DNA of 64,000 nt from Toxorhynchites rutilus septentrionalis (taxonomy: Eukaryota > Arthropoda > Insecta > Diptera > Culicidae), in NCBI RefSeq assembly GCF_029784135.1, contig NC_073746.1, positions 63,676,763-63,740,762 on the forward strand, given 5' to 3'. Positions within the stretch are counted from its first letter, which is position 1. Each line of letters starts with the position of its first letter. Under the pieces are notes generated by a model. That model worked only from the letters and a program-made list of their open reading frames with translations, did not search any database and was not told the origin of the DNA. Positions 21,081 through 33,127 of this stretch are shown in pieces. The position numbers and the translations under genes are program-made.

Positions 21081-21264
21081 ACTGGAAGTTACTGAAAACA
21101 CAAATCCAGGAATTTGTGGTTTTAAGGATAAAGCTTTACTAATCATTCAAATTTATATTATCACTTTCAAAATGGGACCCATCTGAAAAAATGTTCGTTC
21201 AAGCATGTCTTCTACCACTTGATCGCGATTGATTTTTTAAAGAAAATTAAGCTCTTTTAGCACT

Positions 21265-21560
21265 AGTCGTGCTGCGAATTTTCTTATCCCCAAAACATCA
21301 ACCAAAATGTGAAGAACGGCCTCGTGAGAGATATTCAATTTACGGTCTAGATATTTGAAACTTAAATGATGATTTCCGGCACCATTCCTTTTATTTTGTC
21401 AATACTTCCATCAGTTAAAGAGGTGGTCGTCCTTGACGTGGAAAACGGTTCATCTTTTCTCGGCTGTCTTTGAATGACTCATACCATTCATACACCCGTG
21501 TTTTCGACAGAGTTGAGTTACCAAATATGTTCTGCGACAGTTCCGAAACAAGAAATTATG
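21265..21560 (-). pseudogene. mariner transposase, N-terminal HTH fragment
   Basis: The minus strand from about 21545 reads NIFGNSTLSKTRVYEWYESF then KDSREKMNRFPRQGRPPL and a stop. This is the helix-turn-helix region of mariner transposases (GNxALSKTRVYEWYKxFQxGR...PRxGRP). A diverged continuation (about 21265-21340) contains a piece like SREAVLHILVDVLG. No catalytic part remains. Confidence 0.7.
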
Positions 21561-22369
21561 TTTTCAACAAAAAAAAATCATACAGTATCTTTGACCAATA
21601 GCATTATATAAGATTTATCAGAGAACTTAAGATCGGTAGCTGAGTATTGAGTATTCAAAATTGAGTTACTTACACCACTGGATGCAGAAAATAATAATCT
21701 ATCGACTGTAAAATGACCATGTTTTTCGGACAATTGACAACAGCTCCAAAACAAAAATTCTGTGTAGCAGACTGCAAAAAAAAACCAAATTGCATTCAAC
21801 CAAAGCGAACCACAAACCTCCAAGAAGGCAGATCCAAATCTTGAACAGATTTTTCTGTTTCGGACAGCTCCTGAAATCAGATGTCGTCGGGATCTTGTAA
21901 GTAAAACAGTCAAAGAACTGTCATGAAGTCTAGAAGCGTGTTAAGAGTGCTAATGTGCATTTTTCAAAATTACGTTCAACCACAACGAACCAAGTGTAAT
22001 ATATTCTTGAATCAATTAATTTTCACTTATTACGATATTATTTTGTCAAAACCAGCAAAAGTTAGTCAATATATATACCATTCATGAAATTAGTCAAGAG
22101 CCGTTACAAAATACTAATGTGTTTTTCTAAAGGTTCTGAATCAGAAATTCTTGGAGGTGAGTACTTACAGCATGAAAGGGAGTATTGTGTTTGACATCCT
22201 GTTTGTAACACATGAGCGATAAAATGATAGATTTGATCAGACACAGTCAATTAATGGGAGCCCAAACTTCAAATTGAAATATCTCCAAATAATGTTTTTG
22301 GCGCTTGGTTCATTTTGGCAGAACCCCGACCAATTGAAACCAAGGACTCTCGGACTCCGACATCGCCAA

Positions 22370-22735
22370 AAAGGTTATCGTAATCTCCGTGTTCGCAAGC
22401 TTGAGCTTGAGCTGCGAATCGAGAGAACTTTTCTGAAATCAATACGCTTCATAAAACTCCAATCGTGGCGGTGGAGAGTTATCTTGAAGAAGCCTGAGAA
22501 GGAAACCGAGAGAACTCCTCTGAAATCAATCAGCGATATCGGCGATATGTGCGCATTCTCTATCGAACTAAAATTGTGACGGCGAAGAGTTATCTTTGGG
22601 AAACCTGAGAAGGTAACCAAGGGATTTTTTATAACACTAATCGACCCAGCAATATGTTCCGTTATTTATCAAGCTTTTGAGAATTCTAATCTCGATGGCG
22701 GAGATTTATCTTGAGGAAACCTGAAGTAACCAAGA
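22370..22735 (+). repeat. Degenerate tandem repeat, 90-120 bp period
   Basis: The motif 'gtggcggagagttatcttgaagaaacctgagaagg(a/t)aacc' appears near 22465, 22585 and 22700, separated by related spacers (gagagaac(t/c)...tctgaaatcaat). It keeps an open plus-strand frame (22274-22579) but no domain is recognisable. A related inverted piece lies near 52470. Confidence 0.5.
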
Positions 22736-23067
22736 TAACTTCCCAAAAATTGATCAGACCGGCGGTATATTCCTTGGCAAAGATTTCAGTATATTGATTA
22801 CAGATAATTCTTATTCTTATAAAATACAAAGTATAAAAATCTGGAAAAATCAGGATTATTTTGAAAAAAATCAGGCTAAATTGAGTGTTTGTCAGGATAT
22901 CAGGGAACATGCCAAAAAGTCTGGGAAATCCTGAAAAATCTGGAATGTTGGCATCTCTGCCCATAAGAAAAAATAACATAAAGATAAAACGTATCACACA
23001 AGCAGCGACGTGGTGAGGGTAGACAGCGCCCCCCGGCAAACTATACCTATACACAAACTATAGTATA

Positions 23068-24358
23068 AAGGGTGTGTCACATCAAATTGCATCACGGAAA
23101 AATCGCTGTAGGAATTTAATTTTTAGGAATTATATCTTCAGCTCTCGCTTATAATCAGATAAGAGTGTATAGATCACGTTGGCCATGCTTCACTGTCAAT
23201 TTTTCGTAAATTTGGAAAAATGTCGTCGAACGAAAAAGAGCGTCGTGAATTAATCCTGTGCACTCATTTCGAGAATCCGGAGTTGTCACATCGGGACATC
23301 GGTAAGATGCTGGGAATCGTCCAATCCACGGTCAGCAGAGTACTAAAACGATACTTCGAGAACCTAACCATCGACCGGAAGGTGAAGAACGGCAAAAATA
23401 GATCAGTGAAAAAGATCACAAGCGCGTAGTTAAGCAGTTTAGACGTGATCCGAGAAGTTCGGTCCGGGATGTCGCCAATAAGCTGAATTTGTCAAGTTCA
23501 TTCGTCCAGCGGACCAAGCAGCGGGAGGGCCTGCGTACATACAAGGTTCAGAAGGCTCCTAACCGCGACGAAAGGCAAAACATGGTGGGGAAGACGCGAG
23601 CCCGGAAGCTGTACACCGAAATGCTGACGAAGCCGCATTGCCTGGTAATGGACGACGAAACCTACGTCAAAGCGGACTTTCGTCAGCTGCCGGGCCTGTT
23701 GTTCTTCTCCGCAGAGGACAAATTCAGCGTTCCGGAGGAGATTCGCAAGCAGAAACTATCCAAGTTTGCCAAAAAGTACATGGTGTGGCAAGCGATCTGC
23801 TCTTGCGGAAAGTGGAGCGCCCCCTTCGTGACGACCGGCACGGTAAACGGGCAGGTTTACCTTAAGGAGTGCCTACAGAAGCGCTTACTACCACTATTGA
23901 AGCAGCACGAGGGCCCGACCATCTTCTGGCCGGATCTCGCTTCGTGCCACTATTCAAAGGACGTGTTGGAGTGGTACGAAGCCAACGGGGTCACCTTCGT
24001 GCCAAAGGAAATGAACCCGCCCAATGCGCCGGAGCTTCGCCCAATAGAGAAATATTGGGCGATTATGAAGCAGGCCCTCCGGAAGAACCCAAAAGTTGTC
24101 AAATCGGAGGTGGACTTCAAGAGAAAATGGATTTCTGTTCAAAAAAAACTACAACCTGACGTTGTACAGAACCTTATGGACGGGGTAAAGAGGAAGGTGC
24201 GAGCATACGGGCTTGGACTCGAAGTATGAATAAAAAGAAAATGCCAAAAGTTGTTTAATAGTTTTTATTTTACTGTCTAAAATTTCCAAAGGGATCGGTC
24301 TACTGGGCGAATTTCTACAGCGTTTTTTCCGTGATGCAATTTGATGTGACACACCCTT
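23068..24358 (+). mobile_element. ITmD37E transposon, copy 1 (1291 bp)
   Basis: Inverted termini AAGGGTGTGTCACATCAAAT (left) and its reverse complement (right), about 37 bp, flanked by TA at 23066-23067 and 24359-24360. This is a whole-length member of the IS630-Tc1-mariner superfamily. The transposase within is broken only near its N-terminus. Confidence 0.85.
23220..24229 (+). pseudogene. DD37E transposase, copy 1, frameshifted
   Basis: The ATG at 23220 opens MSSNEKERRELILCTHFENP, then a helix-turn-helix (LSHRDIGKMLGIVQSTVSRV). A 7-bp deletion near 23400, seen against the copy at 56990, shifts the frame. The rest is open to the stop at 24227-24229 and holds DDET, WPDLASCHYS and LRPIEKYW with 37 residues between the second Asp and the Glu. 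The C-terminus (KRKVRAYGLGLEV) is intact. DD37E transposases of this sort were first described from mosquitoes. The protein would not be made as one chain. Confidence 0.85.
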
Positions 24359-24984
24359 TAGAATACCTCTTTATTCGATTTTTTCACTAACTTTGAGTTT
24401 CTGATATTTTGAGAAAGCTACTCACTCATACCAAAGTTCACTTTGAGCAGTTTATCCGTATTTAGAAGGTTAGGAAAAATCATTACCAGCTTCGCTTATT
24501 CTCTAGTCAAATCTTTGCCTTGCGCACTTTAACTGAATCAAATGATCCTTAATTGCATTTAAGTCAAGATCTGCTAACGATTCATTTTCGATCGAAAAAA
24601 CTGAGTCGGTCATTGAGACGGTCTTGGTTCATTTTAGGACGCAGATAAATTCCAATCAATTTACGACTGCTGACACTGTGTTCGCACGATGCGCGGTCTG
24701 TGCCATTTTTACTTAAGTGTAAACCGGACCAGCAAGTTCTTTCATTCCAGCACAAAAATTGCCTTTCAATAATACAGACATTATTTAGAACTATGCGTTC
24801 TTATAATGCAGCTCAAGAAATAAAGTGTGTTTCAGTTAGAATTTGGTCGCTTATTTTTATTCACTTCAGCGCTTCTAGTTGTCACATCGAGAAACTATTA
24901 ACAGCGTTTTGATCCGGGTGGTTTGTTTATTCAGTAGTCTAGAATTCGTCAATATTGAAGGATACATTCAAAAGTTATCGACGA

Positions 24985-25915
24985 TGGAACGCGAAAGGCG
25001 AAAAAAAATTCGCACAATCACATTGAGAATCCGTCATGGTCGGGAGGAAAAATTGCAAAATTCTTCAAATTTCCAAAATCGACTGTGAATATCGCACTCA
25101 AACGTTACCGGAAGTCGTCGAACACCGATGAAAACTTGAAGAAAGTGAAAGAAGTGGTGCTTGAAAATCGTCATCTGAAAGCTTAAGAGCTTAAGAGAGA
25201 TGTCTAGTGAATTTGACATTGCATATGAACAGGCACAGCATATTGTTTTGAGTATGAGACGCGTGGAAGACAGGCTCGTTCCGAAGGACCTGAATTTCGT
25301 GCCAAAACACCATCAACAGACAGTTGCTGGAGAGATGATTTCTCAAGCCCAAAGTGATCCAACCTTCGTGAAACGGATTATTACGGGCGACGAGACATGG
25401 GTCTATGAATTTGACACAGAAACAAAGCAAGAATCGTCCGAGTAGCGCTTCGAAGACGAGAAAAACCCTCGTCAAATCCACTCAAAAGTGAAGGTGATGC
25501 TGATTTGTTTCTTCGATTGTCAACGCTTAGTGCACTATAAGCACCTTCCACCGGACTAGGACTTGTCTAGTCAACAAAGAAAATTATTTATCCGTTTTGA
25601 AGCGTTTGAGAGATGCTGTACGTTGCAAACGACCAGAAATGTGGGCCGACAATTCTTGGATTTTGCCTGATAATAACGCGCTATCGCACCGAACCAGAAT
25701 TGTACTGAATTATTTGACCAAACATCAAGTAAAAACCACCGAGTATTCACCTGATGGCCCCGTGCAACTTTTTTTTTTGTTTCCCTAGTTGAAGTTGCCA
25801 CTTCGTGGAAAAAGATTTAAGTCGATCGATGGGATCAAAGAGAATGTGACGAGGGAACTAAAAACCATCCTTCCGTTGGTCTACCAGGGATGCATGGAGG
25901 ACTGGGTCAAGCTTT
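24985..25915 (+). pseudogene. Chimeric relic: DD37E-type HTH joined to a mariner
   Basis: 24985-25125 reads as a DD37E-type N-terminus (MERERRKKIRTITLRIRHGR, then with a shift KFPKSTVNIALKRYRKSS). From about 25125 the sequence is mariner: VKEVVLENRHLKA, MRRVEDRLVPKDLNFVPKHH, RIITGDETWVYEFDTET (first Asp), LPDNNALSHRT (where mariners have HDNAPSHT) and KLPLRGKRFKSIDGIKENVT. Many stops and frameshifts. The switch falls within the linker after the DNA-binding domain. Either one element inserted in another with loss of the boundary, or recombination joined them. Confidence 0.65.
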
Positions 25916-25989
25916 GACACATGTGTGTTGCTTCAGATGAATCGTATTTTGAAAGAGATAAAAATGGGTGGGTTATATCTATGAAGTAT

Positions 25990-26340
25990 TAGCAATGCCA
26001 ATTTTCCCTCGCTCCATGGATTTGAAGTCTGTGGTAGGGAAACACATTTCAGTCGGAACAAAAATGCCCCCGAATTGCATGTATTTGCAATGCTAACTTT
26101 CCCACGCTCCTTGGACTTGAAGTCTGCGTTAGGGAAACGCATTTCGGTGGGAACAAAAGCTGCCCCTACTTTCATATATTTGCAATGTCGATTTCGCCAA
26201 TGCTGCTTGGTTTTGAAGTCTGTGTTAGGGAACATATTTCGGAGAGAACAAAAGTCCCCCTACTTTCATGTATTTTCAATTCCGATTTCCCCAACGCTGC
26301 TTGGTTTTGAAGTCTGTGTTGGGGAAACCGTAAATTGGGC
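25990..26340. repeat. Tandem repeat, about 95-bp period, 3.5 copies
   Basis: 'ttgaagtctg(t/c)g' recurs at 26022, 26117, 26213 and 26307, each followed by 'aaacacatttcgg..ggaacaaaa..gcccc..ctttcatgtatttgcaat'. The same unit, inverted and in fewer copies, is found at 40850-41480. In both places it is attached to a GACGTAG-type end. Confidence 0.65.
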
Positions 26341-26607
26341 CAATCAAAACGAGGCAGTTAGGGCGTTTAGATAACGCTTAACATTTTACAGTTATTCAAT
26401 TATTTATCTAATGAAAAATGACATTTTATTAATTGCGATAGATGCGTAGAAATATTCCCTATCAATTGATGCAAACATCTTTCCGATCCAGCAGAAAATG
26501 TTCGAGTTATAAGCATTCGAAATCTTGCATTTTTTCCTGCATGTTCAGTGTTTATGTTTTCATTTTACCCCCCATATATTCCGGTTAGACGTAGTCCCAC
26601 GTCAAAA
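26340..26607 (-). mobile_element. GACGTAG-family end, inverted
   Basis: Reading leftwards from 26607, GACGTGGGACTACGTCTAACC and the 260 bp behind it match the left parts of the repeats at 15918 and 40530. Only this end and the 95-bp repeats are present. Confidence 0.55.
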
Positions 26608-26749
26608 TAAATTTGCCTGAAATTTAACTCCATTTTCTTTTATTTAAAAAATCCCGGTACTTTTTTTTCATAGGGTACGTAAAATGGATTTTTAGACAAA
26701 TAGTCGGTAACAAATTTTACCTTTTCAAGCGTAGGGTAGGTTCAAATTT

Positions 26750-27186
26750 GTTTACGCAGATAAATTTGCCCGTAAGTTGATGATTTGGCAAGGGATCTGT
26801 AGTTGTGGAACGATGACAATGGATGTCATCACTGGGACAACAATTACAAGGAGAGGCGTCTTCAGAACAGGATTTTGCCATTCATTCTATCACACAAAGG
26901 TCCAGTGAAGTTCTGGCCTGACTTGACAAGCTGCCATTACAGCCGGGATGGCATCAAGTGGTATAAGGAGAACAAAATCGACTGCATTGAAAAAACTATC
27001 AATCCACAAAATTGTTCGGATTTTCGAGAGATATTGGACAATATCAAATTCAAGTAATGTGGTAGAACCATCAAAAATACAATTCAAATGCATCACTTCT
27101 CCAAGAAGATAGCAAAAACAGTTACCAGCAGTACTGTGCAGAAAATGATGGGTGGTATCAAACGAAAAGTTCGAAAATTCATTTGA
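26750..27186 (+). pseudogene. DD37E transposase relic, C-terminal half
   Basis: KFARKLMIWQGICSCGTMTM, then after a frameshift VKFWPDLTSCHYSRDGIKWY (second Asp), and a C-terminus MMGGIKRKVRKFI then stop. The Glu block (RPIEKYW) is changed to REILDN, so the catalytic Glu is lost. It differs much from the copies at 23220 and 57160 and is an older or different lineage. Confidence 0.7.
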
Positions 27187-27689
27187 ACAGATGACGAATA
27201 ATTTTCATGTTTTTCAACCTTGAAGTTGATAAACCTACAAAATATCAACCTTCCCTTTTTTGTACGTTATTTCTATGCTGAGAAATGTCCTACTTTATGC
27301 GACCAAATTCTAACTGAAAAAGACTTTAACTGTAAAACATCGTACGGCCATTCACGGCCTATTTCGGCGCCCCTCCGCCGCTCTGTATTGGTTCCATGCA
27401 TCAGTTTTGCATTGCATGGAGAGGCGCCCAGGTATGCGTAGCGAATAATCAAAAGGGTATTGATGTAATGTGGTGTTGGGTGTTTCAATTTTACGAAAAT
27501 CAGAGAGAGGTTATTGGTTTTATTAATTTACGGACAGAAGCAACTACTCATGATGGATGGTTTTTCCTCAATTGAAAGATGAAATATAATAATTGGGAAA
27601 TATAATTGTAGGAAAAAATGCTATTCAAAATTCCTGGATTTTGGCGCCGCCCGCACACTACGCCACTGCACACAAGTACCGCAGGAGAC

Positions 27690-28345
27690 AACGTTTCATT
27701 TGCTCCGTAATTTCCGTGTTCACAAGCAACCAAAACGGACACTGAAGCAAAATCTGGTGACCAAAAGAAGCACTCGAAAGTTGTACAACAAGGTTTTCAC
27801 GTAGATCGAAGTACGTGAAGATAGATTTTGGACAGCCCCCAGGTCTGAAATTCTATAAGGCCACTGCCAGAGGAGATGTTCCCGGCAAATTTAAGTTAGT
27901 TTTCGCTGATAAATTTATCAGGAAGTTCTTGATTTACCGAGGAATTTGCAGCCGTGAGTAGAAAACCAACATTCTCGTCACAAACAAGAAAATGGACTCG
28001 AAGAGTGGCTACAGGAACGTCTTTTCCATGTATTAAGGTTGAAAATGAGCTGGTGAAGTTTTGGCAAGATTTGGCAAGCTGCCACTGCAGTCGAAAGTGG
28101 TGCCGTGGCAATGGGGTCGATTACATTGAAAAATACCTTAATCCTCCCAATTGCCCCCAATTCTGTCTAACCGAAAAATATTGGTCAATTGTCTAGTGAA
28201 AATTGAAGAAGGGAAATGAAGTGACTCGAGATGCTGCAGAAATGAAGAGATCGTGATATTAAATAGCCGCTGAGGTTGATCAACAGAGAGTCCATGCTTT
28301 TTTGTAGGGTATCCGAAGGAAAGTACAAAAATTCATCAAAACTGT
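27690..28345 (+). pseudogene. DD37E transposase relic, second lineage
   Basis: Broken pieces in order: HKQPKRTLKQNLVTKRSTRK, RKFLIYRGICSR, VKFWQDLASCHCSRKW (second Asp), GVDYIEKYLNPPNCPQF, LTEKYWSIV (Glu kept) and a final KVQKFIKTVTEYSF. Frameshifts separate most blocks. With the relics at 26750 and 24985 it makes a cluster of ITm remains. Confidence 0.7.
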
Positions 28346-28349
28346 AACG

Positions 28350-30215
28350 GAATACTCTTTCTGAAAAGAAATTATCTGCATTTTAATATGAAAACATTTT
28401 TTTTACTTTTTATAAATCTCGAGATTCAAATAGTTTTATGCTTCCGGTTTCTGAGTGTTTCAAGGTTTATTTGACAGAATGTACAACGAATTTGAAGAGT
28501 CATGTCGATCTTTATGCGACGATTTGCGGCCGCCATTAACCCATTAACGACCAAGCTGTAAAAATTATTTTTTTGACGAAAGCCATTGTAGTATTTTCGA
28601 TTATTAATGCTAAAGGATCTCCAATGTTCAAGAATTGTTTTCTTCCCATCTTCCATTTTCCGGGAAATGACTGTTCGAAAAATCGAACTTTGGCCGAAAC
28701 TTTTTTTTTGCAAGTACAAACATACTGCGAAATAAAAGTCACTAAAAGTTCATAAATGCATCAATTTTGGATTCCGGAAAGAACAAGAACAGGAGAATGG
28801 AGGTCTCTAAGTATAAATCCAAATTAATCCACCTAAGGTGAGATGTGGCATTTCTTATTTCATGTAATTTTAACTTATTACTGACAGGCTTTTTCTTTCA
28901 AACGAAAGCATTTGCCGTTATTTTTATTGTTAACTGTGGAGAAATGTCAATGCTTAAAAACTAGTCTCTCCAATTATCCATTTCCCGAAAAATTCGAACA
29001 TTTTCCAAAACCTGCAAAGTACCACAGTACTGCGAAAAACAATGGCATAGAGGGTTGGGAGGTTATTATTCGGCCCGGCGGAAGAATATTCACACAAACA
29101 ATCTCATTAGAATCCTCGTTACACGTACTGATCATTTCCTCCAGCTCCCCCACAAAAGAAATTCTACGGGCCGCCATTTTGTCCACCTACGGTTACGGAC
29201 AAAAAATCATACAGATTTTCAATAATATTTGCTAAATTAATCGATACTTGCAATCGTTCACAACTGAAAATGCAAGAAACATAAATGAAAAACCTTCCGT
29301 CTTCCAAAGTAAACAAATCAAAATGCGCAGCGGAGGTTAGATGTGTTGGTGTTGATTCAGCAGAAAAAAAGTTCATTATGGCCAACGTTCGATTTTTCGA
29401 AACCTCAATTTCCCCGGCTGTTATTTTCCTGTATGTGGCTCAATCGAATGATTTTCGCTCTATATCACAATGTATGTCTTTTTATCAAAGCAACACTGTA
29501 AAAAAGTTCCCATATTTTTGTGTTTTATTGTTTTTTTTTAGTTGAAATTGAAAACACCTTCCAAACATACTTGCTTTAAATCGAATTCATTATCCAATAA
29601 AGTTACTCAAAATTGAATGAAATCAATATAAGTGATAGCTAATAAATTAAGCTATCTTTTGGTGCAAAAACATTACCATATGGTTCCTTTCCAAAGACAT
29701 GAAAAATTATCAAAGTCGTGTTCGATTTTCCGAACGCTTGGCCTAAAATGGGTTAATTTTCTGCTACCATTCCTAGAAAATTGCTCTAAGCTCGCTTCGA
29801 ATGCTTGTCGATGCTTTCTCGATTTTGTGAGACAGTCAGCGTCTCACAGCGTCAGCGTCAGCGAGATTGTTAAAAAGCATGAGCACCGCTGCTTTTTGAA
29901 GTAGTTGCCTCGATGTGGGTCCAGGAGAACTCAGGCTACACAGGAGTAGAGGATTTGGTTTTAACGGGTGATGAGCTCCACACGACGTCTCCGCACGACG
30001 TCTGAGTCTGAAAAGGCTGGTAGAGCTTTTTGAATCTCTTGAAAAACGCACAAACAAATGCAACGCTTCGCATCCATGAGACATGTGCTTGATGGGCGGA
30101 TCGTTTCTTATAAAATTAAATGGGTTGATGGTTGGTTTGCTCCTAAAGCGCGATTCACATACAACATTCACGTCACGTTGCGTCAATTATTCTTCCATGC
30201 AATTTCTATTAACGC
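28350..30215. other. No gene recognised; diffuse repeats
   Basis: Short motifs are shared between about 28560-28760 and 28900-29060 (for example 'ccatttcccgaaaa..tcgaac' and 'tactgcgaaa'), suggesting decayed copies of one repeat. 29836-30186 is open on the minus strand but has no recognisable domain. 30058-30260 carries the flank of the LINE 3' end. Confidence 0.35.
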
Positions 30216-30219
30216 ATTC

Positions 30220-31692
30220 ACATTGTGGTATACTCCTTTTTTTATACTACACCTCTAGCTTATCTATTACTTATTGATGAAGGAGTAGACTGAAAGCTAT
30301 AGCGAGATAGGTGCCAATCAGGAATAATCTGTTTGATAAAATTTATAACCCTGATCGGCGACGCAGACCAAATGTCACTTTCGGCATTGTTTCACTTTCG
30401 ACATTACAAAATCGACCAATATCATCTTGTGCTAAACCTATGTTTTTAAGATGGTATTTACTCGGGCAGTGTCCTGTTACAAGACCAGTGAATTTGCTGA
30501 AGTCATTCTTATTAAGGCTTAGCAGCTGCTGAGTAATTTTAATACTCGGCGTTATAATTTTTTTCGCCTGTTTAAGTTTTGCAGCCATCCAATTGGCTGT
30601 CACTTCCCGGTCTTCCCATTTATTCAGCTCACTTTTCAACACACAGTCAGAAAGTCCACAGAATGGCTCTGGACCAGTGAATAGTGAGTTTGAGCCGTTC
30701 CTGACAAGTTCATCTGCTCGCTCGTTGCCCTCTATACCGCAATGGCCAGGATTCCGGTACAATTGTACCGAACTTTTCTGACTTAATTGCCGTAAAAGGG
30801 AAATGCATTCCCAGACAATTTTTGAAGAGCACTTGAAGGCAATTAGAGCTTTAAGTGCCGCTTGACTGTCAGAGAATATGCAGATGTTAGCATGTCTATA
30901 TTTTCTTTTGAGGCAGACATTTAAACATTCTATTATTGCAGTTATTTCTGCTTGAAAAACTGTTTCCCAGTTTCCCATAGCCACAGAGATTTTCGTTCTG
31001 GGACCATACACTCTGGCACCTGTCCTGATTCCCATTTTCGACCCATCAGTGTAGAACATGATTGAACCATTACGAACGTTGAGGCCACCTTCATCCCATA
31101 CTGAACAAGAATGCTCGATCACTCTGTATGGAATGTCATAATTAGTTCTAAGTTCAATCCAATCACTGATTATCTCTGAGGCTGGTCCAATGGGTAAAAG
31201 ATTCAGGATGCTCAAGTGACCAGTTTTGTCCTCGTCTAGTATTTTTTCAATCTTTTAAGATTAAGAGCGCTTTTTTTAGCCTCTAGCTGAACATGTTGGT
31301 TCAAAGGTACCAGGTGAAGGATAGCCTCCAATGCCTTTGAAGGAATGCTTCGCATTGATCCAGTAATTGCAACGCATGCTAGTTGTTGGAGTTTGTTCAG
31401 CTTTTTTGTAGTTACAGTCTCCTTAGCCTTTGGCCACAATACAAGTGAGGCATAGGTTATCCTAGGCCGCACAATTGCAGTGTAGACCCACATAACCATT
31501 TTTGGTTCAAGGCCCCATGTTCTTCCTATCATTTAAGAGCATGCCCATAGGGCTGAGTTGGCCTTGCTGATTATTGAATCTAAGTGCGCGTTCCAGTTTA
31601 GTTTGGCATCTAAGATAACACCTAGATATTTCAGTGAAGCGCAGCTTTTTATTTCCTCTCCCCCAAAATGTAAAGACTGCAGATGCAGTTTT
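30220..31692 (-). mobile_element. 5'-truncated LINE with RNase H
   Basis: Minus-strand remains of a non-LTR retrotransposon: the end of the reverse transcriptase region, RNase H, and a 3' UTR ending near 30265-30225. Elements of the I, Loa and R1-like groups carry such an RNase H. Which group applies cannot be fixed from this part. Its 3' end recurs at 9065. Confidence 0.75.
30343..31690 (-). pseudogene. LINE ORF2 C-terminal part (RT end plus RNase H)
   Basis: Three reading frames in tandem. 31690-31533 has LKYLGVILDAKLNWNAHLD, typical of the end of the RT region. 31532-31236 has the connection segment (YTAIVRPRITYASLVLW). 31215-30343 is a 290-codon stretch with RNase H: YTDGS (Asp57), QAEITAI (Glu90), SDSQAAL (Asp116) and GHCGIEGNERAD (Asp168). 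All four acidic residues are kept. Stops lie between the frames, and an internal deletion near the C-terminus removes the CxxC...RRRLQHL section kept at 9065. Confidence 0.75.
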
Positions 31693-31946
31693 TTTTGACG
31701 TAGGACTACGTCTTTCATTTCTATACCGGTGTGTAAAATCAAAGTTTCGAAAACGAAAGCGTTACGCCGGAGACCGAGATTTTGAGCATTAATAGCTCCT
31801 AAACAACTGAACGAAATGATATGATGAACACTTCATTCGAAAGATAGAATGTCTACGCATTATATACTTGTTACTTTTTTATCCAAAAACTTGTTTCAAT
31901 AGTCTTAAAATTGATTTCAAAACAAGCTATTGAAATCACCAATCGG

Positions 31947-31953
31947 TATATAA
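31947..31953 (+). promoter_or_regulatory. TATA box in conserved promoter-like block, repeat A
   Basis: CCAATCGGTATATAAGCGAGCG: a CCAAT-like element next to TATATAA, followed some 30 bp on by ccactcagttct (TCAGT initiator-like). The same block is at 42566-42572. This spacing resembles compact histone-type promoters. Confidence 0.45.
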
Positions 31954-32330
31954 GCGAGCGCCACTCGGAAATCCACTCAGTTCTAATTGAACAGCGATTG
32001 GAGCATGTTGTCGCTGTTGTGGTGAAGCTCTTCATTTATCATTAAAGCGCGAATGAACGGTGTCACCAAGAGCCTGTTTGTGCACCTTAGGCCAGAAGGG
32101 AATCCATCAGGAGGAGAGTGATGCCGCAAATGGTTCCCCGGGAAGAGATCGGAGCAGCCGCCACACACACACATACACGCGAGGAACTCTTCGTTTGGAT
32201 GCCATTCAGCATAGAGAAAATTCCGGAAAGATTCAATCGTTGCTGAAAAATAATCTGCCAGTTCCCCTGGGAACTGAAAAATACATTCATGCGAAAGAGT
32301 TCATTTTAATGTTTTTTATCCATGTAATAC

Positions 32331-32790
32331 TTATGACAGACATACAGCTGTACTTGCGTTGTACTTCGAAAATTGTATGTCTGTCACCATGTACAGCGCT
32401 AGAACCATGCAAGCAACTCGGTACAATCGCTGTACCTGTACCGACCTGTTTTACCGCTGTACATGGCTACAGTTGTACTGTGCGCAGCGCCATAGACGGT
32501 TAGTGGTGGGTAGCATGAACAAGCAGAATCAAATCACTTGATAAACGTTCTTTTCATTGACTTTCTCTTAAGTTAATAACTCAGATTGGAAACTTGTTTG
32601 TTGTGTTTGATAGTTTAAACACTAAATAAAAACCTTTTTCATTGAAATATGTGATGGAAATTGGAAAAATATCTGATTGTCAGTTTGACATACGGTACAA
32701 TGTACAACCAAAGTATGTCTGTCATGGTACGATGGTACCTGTACAACGCTGTACACGTACAACGCAAGTACAGCTGTATGTCTGTCCCTG
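32331..32790 (+). mobile_element. hAT-like MITE
   Basis: Termini GACAGACATACAGCTGTACT (left) and the inverted match (right), the right end starting CAGGGACAGACATAC when read inward, as in hAT elements. Sub-terminal repeats of 'gtatgtctgtca' give extra hairpin potential. The sequence on either side joins into one copy of the 130-bp module (ccatgtaata / ataacactgcgacc), consistent with a degraded 8-bp target duplication. Confidence 0.6.
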
Positions 32791-33127
32791 GAATAACACT
32801 GCGACCAAATATTTTTCAATTAACACTCCTATACTCGCGCATTGGTCTGTCAGACCGAGAAATCAATAATTCGTTCATTTCTCAGAAAATATCAACACTA
32901 CGACTTTGCGATTCTCTCTAGCTTCGTTATTCGTCGTTCGTCATCGTTTAGCGTATCACATGTGTTGTTACAAAGGGGACGTGTGCGACTTTTTAAACAC
33001 TTTCGGTCTGACACACCGACGCGAGTATAGGAGTAACTTTTTTGGACAAGTGCCTTTTTCATATTCTAGAATATTGTTGAATGAAATGTATAAATTAATG
33101 TTAGTGACGTGGAATATTTATTGAATA

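Noticed and set aside
22274..22579. 101-codon plus-strand frame as a gene
   Set aside because: It is made of a degenerate tandem repeat, which by chance lacks stops in one frame.
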